Source: Neisseriaceae bacterium
GTDB lineage: Bacteria; Pseudomonadota; Gammaproteobacteria; Burkholderiales; Neisseriaceae
DNA length: 7,374 bases
Assembly (NCBI GenBank): GCA_030151665.1
Contig: JASLDB010000132.1
Span: 1 to 7,374, forward strand
Reading direction: 5' to 3'
Below the pieces are notes generated by a model. The model searched no databases. It was not told the origin of the DNA and saw nothing but the letters and a program-made list of their open reading frames with translations. Position numbers and translations under genes: made by a program. This document shows, one piece after another, positions 1-5,611 of the stretch. Positions within the stretch are counted from its first letter, which is position 1; every line of letters begins with the position of its first letter.

Positions 1-1352
1 TTGAAGAGTCTCAAAAAATGGGGGTGCAAGCTAATTTAGGTTTGCGTGTTCGTTTATCTTCTTTGGCATCTAGTAAATGGGCAGATACAGGTGGTGATAA
101 GGGCAAATTTGGTTTGTCTGCCAGTCAATTGTTGTCTGTTACACAGAAATTAATTCAAGCGGGTCTAACCGACTCAGTAAAATTAATGCATTTTCACATG
201 GGTTCGCAAATTGCCAATTTAAATGATTATCGCCTAGGTTTTCGTGAGGCATTGCGTTTTTTTGCTGAACTACGAGCCATGGGCATGCCATTGAGCCACA
301 TTGATGTGGGTGGTGGTTTGGGTGTGGATTATGATGGTACAAAATCTCGTAATTCGAGTTCCATTAATTATTCCATGAATGAATATGCCCATATTATTGT
401 CAGTATGTTACAAGAATATTGTGATGAAAATGAGATACCACATCCCAATATTTTTTCTGAATCAGGTCGAGCCATGACGGCTCACCATGCTGTTTTGGTG
501 ATGAATGTTACAGAAACAGAGGCTTTACCAACGAGTATTCCACAATTAAGTGCCAATGAAATTGAAAGCTTTTCTTTCCCAACTCGTCGCTTGTTTGATT
601 TTCTTGGTAGCAACGATTCAGAAATGGTGACGGAAGTATATTACCGAGTGACTCATTTTATCGGTGAAGTGACCATGTTGTACTTGGAAGGTAAAATTGG
701 ATTGGCAGAAAAAGCCATAGCAGAACAAGTTTCTTCGGTATTGTATCAACGATTGCAAAAACAACTGCATGCTTCACATCGTTCTCAACGACAAGTTTAC
801 GATGAATTGGTGGATCGATTAGCTGATAAATATTTTTGTAATTTTTCTGTTTTCCAAAGCCTACCAGATACTTGGGCGATTAACCAAGTGCTTCCCATCA
901 TGCCCTTGCATCGCTTAGATGAGGAGCCTGCTCGCCGTGCAGTATTGCAAGATTTAACTTGTGACTCAGATGGTAAGGTTTCACAATATGTTGATTCTCA
1001 AAGTATTGAAAGCAATATGCCTGTTCATGCACTGAATGAAAAAGAACCCTATTTATTGGGTGTTTTTCTTGTTGGTGCTTACCAAGAAATTTTAGGGGAT
1101 ATGCATAATTTATTTGGGGATACCGATTCGGTGAATGTTTTTGTCAATGATGATGGTCAGGTGGAAAGCCGAGGCTTGGAAATGCGTGACACAATTGAGG
1201 ACATGTTGCGTTATGTGCATTTATCTGCCAATGATGTATTAAATCAATATGAGCAAAAAATACGCTATGCGAAGTTAAGTGATGAAGAGCATAAGAATTA
1301 TTTTGCAACATTCTGTCATGGTTTAAAACAGTCTTCGTATTTGCAGTTGTAA
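1..1352 (+). CDS. speA: Biosynthetic arginine decarboxylase SpeA, C-terminal part (5' end outside window)
   Basis: Cytoplasmic PLP enzyme that converts arginine to agmatine and CO2, the first step of the agmatine route to putrescine. The reading frame is already open at the left edge (first full codon at base 3), so the ATG at 18 is internal and about 449 residues are seen; the E. coli enzyme has about 658. Visible family motifs, in order, are HFHMGSQ (189-209), the glycine-rich phosphate loop VGGGLGVDYDG (306-338), SESGRAMTAHHAVLV (456-500), the active-site cysteine motif LTCDSDG (Cys codon 960-962), and GAYQEILGDMHNLFGDTDSV near the end. The PLP-binding lysine lies upstream of the window. 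The frame is intact to a TAA stop. The extreme C-terminus (ending SSYLQL) differs from the E. coli ending but has the expected length. No speB is seen downstream; a terminator follows at once, so speA ends its transcription unit here. Confidence 0.96.
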   Translation, partial: EESQKMGVQANLGLRVRLSSLASSKWADTGGDKGKFGLSASQLLSVTQKLIQAGLTDSVKLMHFHMGSQIANLNDYRLGFREALRFFAELRAMGMPLSHIDVGGGLGVDYDGTKSRNSSSINYSMNEYAHIIVSMLQEYCDENEIPHPNIFSESGRAMTAHHAVLVMNVTETEALPTSIPQLSANEIESFSFPTRRLFDFLGSNDSEMVTEVYYRVTHFIGEVTMLYLEGKIGLAEKAIAEQVSSVLYQRLQKQLHASHRSQRQVYDELVDRLADKYFCNFSVFQSLPDTWAINQVLPIMPLHRLDEEPARRAVLQDLTCDSDGKVSQYVDSQSIESNMPVHALNEKEPYLLGVFLVGAYQEILGDMHNLFGDTDSVNVFVNDDGQVESRGLEMRDTIEDMLRYVHLSANDVLNQYEQKIRYAKLSDEEHKNYFATFCHGLKQSSYLQL

Positions 1353-1375
1353 TCTTGCTTGCATCAATGTGAATT

Positions 1376-1404
1376 AAAAAGCCAGCTTTTCAGCTGGCTT
1401 TTTT
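1376..1404 (+). terminator. Rho-independent terminator of speA
   Basis: A perfect 7-bp stem GCCAGCT (1381-1387) / AGCTGGC (1392-1398) with a 4-base loop TTTC is preceded by AAAAA and followed by six T (1399-1404). It starts 23 bases after the speA stop. The A-run before the stem makes it potentially usable on the minus strand too, although the pilY1 gene coming from the right ends about 250 bases earlier on that strand. Confidence 0.93.
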
Positions 1405-1414
1405 AAGTAGAAAA

Positions 1415-1581
1415 GGCTTTGTTGCATAAATAAATTTAATGGTGCAACAAGCCCTTTCCCATTTATTTAAGACACAACTTGAGTATTGGGCATACCAAGC
1501 TCAATAAATTTATTGAGCACGGCTACACGAATAAATTAAAGCTAACATTATCCCATAAATAGATTCATGATTCACTTTGTT
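1415..1581 (-). mobile_element. Remnant of an IS5-family (IS903-like) insertion sequence, one end only
   Basis: The outer end GGCTTTGTTGCATAAATA (1415-1432) resembles the terminal inverted repeat of IS903-group IS5 elements, which begins GGCTTTGTTGAATAAATC. Just inside it, on the minus strand, is the C-terminus of a transposase of that family. A second, near-inverted copy TGCAACAAGCC (1443-1453) faces the outer repeat, so the end can fold into a hairpin. No second terminal repeat was found in the window. The element is therefore truncated, with its inner boundary blurred somewhere between about 1581 and the pilY1 stop at 1657. The family call rests on motif memory, not on a search. Confidence 0.75.
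1467..1581 (-). pseudogene. IS5-family transposase, C-terminal fragment with frameshift
   Basis: Read on the minus strand, bases 1529-1467 encode RVAVLNKFIELGMPNTQVVS followed by TAA, the typical LN-x-F-x-x-LGMP ending of IS903-group transposases. Upstream, in a different frame, bases 1581-1531 encode NKVNHESIYGIMLALIY, which looks like the preceding conserved segment (usually a YG-x-x-x-LALIN type sequence). One extra base near 1530 separates the two frames. The catalytic DDE residues are absent, so the fragment is inactive. Further upstream the match fades; bases 1582-1656 hold no recognisable coding sequence. Confidence 0.7.
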
Positions 1582-1656
1582 AAAAATTGAATAATCACTT
1601 TTAATTGTAAAAAGCCCTTTACACAAAACATCTACAAGCGCTATTTTTTGAGTAGA

Positions 1657-4600
1657 TTAATTTGTTAAATCTCGCCATGACAAGCGTTTAAGTGAATGAG
1701 AATTTTTACATTGTGGTGGCAATAACTTATTGGTTACAAATACACCATCATAATCACGCATAATAATATTATCTTTAACCGTACCACAGGTTTTGTATGC
1801 TTGATGATCTGGAGTTGTATCTTTCAAAATATCGGCATCACTACCTGAGTTAAGATACATACCATCTTGATTACGAGATAAATTATGCATATTTTGATTT
1901 GTATAGAGAATGGTATAATTCACAAAGGCCCGAAAACGTATACCGTTATAGATCGTTCCTTTTCCATCAAAATCAACTCGAGCGTTCTCCTTGGTTAAAG
2001 CACCACCATTTTCTGCATTTAATGTCATTACCCAACCAGGAGATACATTGCGTACACCTGTTCTTGATTGTGCACAAGGATCTAGTGTTTCTTGGTTTTT
2101 TAATTGAGCATACGTTTTGGTTGTAAAAATAACGGTATTATAATGCAGTGTCGGCTGCCAAGTAACACGCTCACCAATTGCTCGCCCATTTTTTTTCACC
2201 AAGTCTAAACGCCAACCTCTATGCTGTCCTTTTTTGAACGGGTTATTACTTACTACCCTATAAGTTTCTTCTGTATCAATAGTTTGAACCAATAATTCAT
2301 TGCCTGAAGATTGATCAGACAATGGGCGTAAAACATGAACAGATTCGCTACCTGAAGCATCTGAACTGCCTGTCTCGGGCGTATTTTCACTTTGTGAGGC
2401 GTCACTACTTGTTGAGGTACCTAAATCAATATCAGAGATATATTCATTAATATCATCATAAATACCATACATACTTTGAATGTTGGTTTTTATATAATCT
2501 TTAGCATACAATTCGCTACCAGTACCAAACATTACGATTACTTTACCATTATCTTCTTTCTTTGGACTTTGTCGCATCACAACAGGTGCAGCAGTAATAG
2601 GCTTATCAATATTGCCGCTAAAAATTTTGGTCACACTCCATAACTCAGGCTTACCACCTCGCAAATCAAAACGGTACATACTGCCGCCATAATCACCTGC
2701 ATAGGCAACATCGGCAATACCATCAAGATCTGTGTCAACCAAAATAGGTGAAGCCAAACCACCAGTAGCATTGGATACTTCAATTTTTCTAATTAATTTA
2801 CCTTGGTTTTTCGTAATTTCATCAATGTCATTATTGCTTGCGTTGGGATTTAACCCCACATCAGTGCCCACTAAATCGTATATATAAAGAGCAGCATTAC
2901 TTTTTGGTGTGATACCTTTTACAAAGTCTGTTTTGTAATCAAAACCACTAGACAAAACCATGGCATAATAAGTATAAGCATCGCGATCTGGACTCTCTGT
3001 TGACCCATTTGGACTTAAGCTTACTCGTGCAATTTGAGGTGTACTAACTGTATATCCTAATTTATTAGTAACTCCCTTATCTGTTTCCAAAAGTGGAACC
3101 GATTTTCTCCAACTTTCATGCTCTTGCTCCAATCCTGTCACTTTACCATCAGATAAATTATGACCAGCCAAACTCAGTGCGAATGCTCCTCGACCACCTT
3201 GTCCTAAACTGCTAGCCGCAATGGTTTGTTTGCGATGCTTACCAGCAGTAACAATTTCTCTAGTAGATATCCCACCATTGAATAATCTGATGTGCTTATA
3301 CTTGTCTTCTGCTTCTTTTTGCTCTGCAGTCTTTGAACCCTCTGTTATAATTGAATTACCATATGCTTTATTCGATACAACTTGTAAATAATGTGCCACA
3401 GTATCACTATCTGTATTACTTTCTCGTTGCATAGATAAAGGTAAATAATTAAATAATAAGTCATATTTTGTCGCATCTTCCCCTTTGTTGTGCTTATATA
3501 CATACAATAAACCATCATTTGCAGCAGTTACCAAATAGCTATTATTTGATGCTGTTGATTGTTGCTCTACTAAAGGGCTGTCTAAAATATCACCTAAATG
3601 CCTTGTGTTTTTTACAATTCCTTTTTCTGCCGTATTACGAATTCTATATTTTTCTCCACCAATACGCTGAATCTCTTCATCACTTTTTGAACGAGCAAAC
3701 CATGGTAACAATGCGTCTTTCCATTCATTAGAGGAAGCAAATATACCAAAAAAGCTATTATGTAATGGTAAATTGGCATCGGTACTAAAATTATATTTTG
3801 TTGAACCATCAGGAGCCAAATAACTGACCATTAATTTTCTTGGTGCATAATTTGGATAAAATGTTGTAGATTTGTCAACATTTCCATTCTTATCCACATT
3901 AAAAAATTTTATTTCACTGCTCCAAGATTTTGTATCAATACTTGTGGATGCCACTGCATTGCCTGTAGCTTGACTTAGAATTTCAGGACTTGAAGTATTG
4001 GCATCAAAGTAACTTGTACTCACAGATGCTTGAAAGTTACCAACAATTTTCTCAAAAACATCTTTAAATTCATCACGTTCATTGGAAACAAGGGCATATG
4101 CTTGTCCTGAAGTAGCCAATCCGTCTAAGATTAATCTAGCTTTTGATTTTTCTCCTTTCTCTTCCATTGCCTTACCAACACCAATAGTATGTGTTTCTAT
4201 CGTTTGAACACCATCAAATCTATGGCCAGCCTGGTCAAAACGTAGGGTATATTTAGGTTTGTTTTTTGCATCAAATACATTAATTGCGTCACCAATCAAG
4301 TCTCTTTTCGCTAAAGATGAGCCAATCAATTGTGCTAACTTCAAGTTATCTGCAGGTATCAATCCACTTTCAACACCAAGTAATCTTTTTAATTCACTGT
4401 CATTCCTATAATTAGGAGAACCATAAGTTTCGCCATCTGTAATTACAATGACATGGTTTTTTTGGCAACGAAAAGCCATTTTTTCCTGTAAAAAAGGGAC
4501 CACTTCATCTAAATACTCTTTTAAGACCTTTGAAGTACCACCTAATTCTATTTGAGTCAAACCTAAAAATGCACCATAAAGTGATTGAGTCTCATAATAA

Positions 4601-5247
4601 TCATCTGGCATCATTAAAAAACCAGGGGTACCCTTCTTGATTTTGTTAAATTTACCTTCCTCATTCAATGGCCAAATAGTCCAACGAGCCCTATCATGGT
4701 ATTTTGCTGTTACCTCAGCCAACCCTTGAATAACCACTTGATGTCTACTTTTTGTCAGTTTTTCATCAACCATTTCTCGTTCACGTTGTTTGTATTTTTT
4801 GTCTCTTCTGGCTTTCCTAGCCTCCTCTTTATTGAAATCCTTAACTTCCTTTACCTCCCATACTTTCCAACTGGGTTCATACTGCTGATTACCCTGAGCA
4901 TCTGTATAATATGTACCTGCAGTGTTGGCTGGCTCTAAAATATTAAATTGGCGAATTAATTTGCGAGTAGCCCTATTTCTATTTATTGGATAATCACTTT
5001 CATAAATAACCTTGGATTTTTTAGGGTAACCAGGTGCTACATATTTCATACTAGCAGAGTTATCGTACAAAACAACTACATTGGGTTTTGCACCATCTCC
5101 GACAATAGTTTTAATCTCACCCACCAAGTGATACGGTGCATCAGGATATGGACTTGTTAAGAATGCCGCATCAGCTAACATCGAAATAGTCAATAAATAT
5201 GTACTTAAGCTCAACCTACTTAACCTGAATTGTTTTATATTTTTCAT
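1657..5247 (-). CDS. pilY1: PilY1/PilC-type type IV pilus tip adhesin and assembly protein, copy A (complete)
   Basis: Exported protein of 1196 residues that, by family, sits at the type IV pilus tip, counteracts PilT-driven retraction and can bind host surfaces. From the ATG at 5247: a signal peptide (basic KNIKQFRLSRLS, hydrophobic core, likely cleavage ADA-AF after residue 27); a von Willebrand A domain, about 54-404, with MIDAS motif DNSAS (D62, S64, S66), GGT (T238) and VITDG (D271); a linker to about 565; the Neisseria_PilC-type beta-propeller, about 575-1045, with NGGISTR, LGQGGRGAFA and calcium loop DTDLDGIAD (838-846); then a tail with cysteines 1058, 1154 and 1180, ending RLSWRDLTN. 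Odd features are a highly charged stretch (129-169) and a serine-rich insert (943-969). The frame also stays open upstream to a TTG at 5295, but the ATG has the ribosome binding site and the signal peptide. Family certain; whether PilY1 or PilC is the proper name depends on lineage. Confidence 0.93.
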   Translation of the reverse strand: MKNIKQFRLSRLSLSTYLLTISMLADAAFLTSPYPDAPYHLVGEIKTIVGDGAKPNVVVLYDNSASMKYVAPGYPKKSKVIYESDYPINRNRATRKLIRQFNILEPANTAGTYYTDAQGNQQYEPSWKVWEVKEVKDFNKEEARKARRDKKYKQREREMVDEKLTKSRHQVVIQGLAEVTAKYHDRARWTIWPLNEEGKFNKIKKGTPGFLMMPDDYYETQSLYGAFLGLTQIELGGTSKVLKEYLDEVVPFLQEKMAFRCQKNHVIVITDGETYGSPNYRNDSELKRLLGVESGLIPADNLKLAQLIGSSLAKRDLIGDAINVFDAKNKPKYTLRFDQAGHRFDGVQTIETHTIGVGKAMEEKGEKSKARLILDGLATSGQAYALVSNERDEFKDVFEKIVGNFQASVSTSYFDANTSSPEILSQATGNAVASTSIDTKSWSSEIKFFNVDKNGNVDKSTTFYPNYAPRKLMVSYLAPDGSTKYNFSTDANLPLHNSFFGIFASSNEWKDALLPWFARSKSDEEIQRIGGEKYRIRNTAEKGIVKNTRHLGDILDSPLVEQQSTASNNSYLVTAANDGLLYVYKHNKGEDATKYDLLFNYLPLSMQRESNTDSDTVAHYLQVVSNKAYGNSIITEGSKTAEQKEAEDKYKHIRLFNGGISTREIVTAGKHRKQTIAASSLGQGGRGAFALSLAGHNLSDGKVTGLEQEHESWRKSVPLLETDKGVTNKLGYTVSTPQIARVSLSPNGSTESPDRDAYTYYAMVLSSGFDYKTDFVKGITPKSNAALYIYDLVGTDVGLNPNASNNDIDEITKNQGKLIRKIEVSNATGGLASPILVDTDLDGIADVAYAGDYGGSMYRFDLRGGKPELWSVTKIFSGNIDKPITAAPVVMRQSPKKEDNGKVIVMFGTGSELYAKDYIKTNIQSMYGIYDDINEYISDIDLGTSTSSDASQSENTPETGSSDASGSESVHVLRPLSDQSSGNELLVQTIDTEETYRVVSNNPFKKGQHRGWRLDLVKKNGRAIGERVTWQPTLHYNTVIFTTKTYAQLKNQETLDPCAQSRTGVRNVSPGWVMTLNAENGGALTKENARVDFDGKGTIYNGIRFRAFVNYTILYTNQNMHNLSRNQDGMYLNSGSDADILKDTTPDHQAYKTCGTVKDNIIMRDYDGVFVTNKLLPPQCKNSHSLKRLSWRDLTN

Positions 5248-5254
5248 CGCAGAA

Positions 5255-5259
5255 CACCT
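5255..5259 (-). promoter_or_regulatory. Ribosome binding site deciding the start of copy A
   Basis: AGGTG on the minus strand lies 7 bases before the ATG at 5245-5247. Translation from there gives a textbook signal peptide at once. The more upstream in-frame candidates (ATG at 5272-5274, TTG at 5293-5295) would put a 9- or 16-residue extension before the basic n-region and have no comparable Shine-Dalgarno sequence. Confidence 0.7.
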
Positions 5260-5291
5260 AATTAACCTATGCATAATATGGAACAGTATTA

Positions 5292-5330
5292 ACAATATAT
5301 TACATAAAATTTAATGACAATGTAATTATA
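5292..5330 (-). promoter_or_regulatory. Candidate promoter(s) for copy A
   Basis: On the minus strand, TTGTCA (5320-5315, one mismatch to TTGACA) is followed after 17 bases by TATTGT (5297-5292, four of six matches to TATAAT). This would start transcription near 5285, giving a leader of about 40 bases. An alternative, exact TATAAT lies at 5330-5325, with only a weak -35 (AAGTCA) 17 bases before it. The region is AT-rich, so chance matches are likely; nothing shows which, if either, is used. Confidence 0.35.
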
Positions 5331-5382
5331 TAAGCGGTATTTATTAATGACTTTCGGGTAAATTAAGTGTTTAATTTTTGTA

Positions 5383-5502
5383 TTGATTCATGGTCTCAAG
5401 TCTTGGCTAGGTAGGAAAGCTATTTTGATAAAAGAGTATGATTCAATCATTAAGTTTGAGTTCAGCTTAGGCTTTTATGATTGGGTTGTACGGCATACTT
5501 GA
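5383..5502 (+). CDS. Small open frame in the pilY1 spacer, doubtful
   Basis: A 39-codon frame on the plus strand opens with TTG and ends at TGA 5500-5502. It is rich in aromatic and basic residues (GLKSWLGRKAILIKEYD, then GFYDWVVRHT). It has no ATG and no clear ribosome binding site, and it lies antisense in the leader and spacer region between the two pilus genes. A strong hairpin (5509-5557) begins 7 bases after its stop, the right place for a terminator. It is not recognised as any known family. It could be a decayed fragment of a larger gene, a small peptide gene or chance. Confidence 0.2.
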   Translation: MIHGLKSWLGRKAILIKEYDSIIKFEFSLGFYDWVVRHT

Positions 5503-5508
5503 ATTTGA

Positions 5509-5557
5509 CGATATAAACCAGCCAGCTTAACACTAGCTGACTGGTTCATCTATATCG
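5509..5557 (-). terminator. Long hairpin after copy B, probable terminator
   Basis: AACCAGCCAGCT (5516-5527) pairs with AGCTGACTGGTT (5535-5546): a 12-bp stem with one mismatch and a 7-base loop. An outer CGATATA (5509-5515) / TATATCG (5551-5557) extends it past a 4-base bulge. On the minus strand it begins about 55 bases after the copy B stop and is followed by only a short T-rich stretch (TTTATAT), so termination may be partial. On the plus strand the trailing sequence is even less T-rich. It is best read as the end of the copy B transcript, which would mean copy A needs its own promoter. Confidence 0.55.
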
Positions 5558-5611
5558 TTATTGACGACTTACAAAGTTGATTTGGTTAAAATGATGAATA
5601 TTTAACCCACT

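Noticed and set aside
1606..1623. Hairpin TGTAAA / TTTACA downstream of copy A as its terminator
   Set aside because: The stem is only six A/T-rich pairs with no T-run. A second weak pairing, ATCTAC/GTAGAT around 1631-1656, is no better, so no terminator is called for copy A.
1353..1656. Neisseria-type or Haemophilus-type DNA uptake sequences in the terminator or spacers
   Set aside because: Neither GCCGTCTGAA, its known variants nor AAGTGCGGT was seen on either strand of the non-coding stretches. The speA terminator is an ordinary hairpin.
1899..2126. Open frame on the plus strand opposite copy A
   Set aside because: It is antisense to well-supported PilY1 coding sequence, has low-complexity composition and no ribosome binding site. 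The similar antisense frames at 3468-3731, 4696-4938, 5781-6092, 6792-6977 and 6981-7202 are rejected for the same reason.
3612..3809. Minus-strand frame inside copy A in another phase
   Set aside because: It overlaps the intact PilY1 frame on the same strand and shows no recognisable protein features.
5161..5247. Poly-G phase-variation tract in the signal peptide region, as in Neisseria pilC
   Set aside because: No G or C homopolymer is present in the signal peptide codons of copy A. The same region of copy B is outside the window.
5248..5295. N-terminal extension of copy A to the TTG at 5295
   Set aside because: It adds 16 residues in front of a complete signal peptide and has no ribosome binding site, while AGGTG sits correctly before the ATG at 5247.
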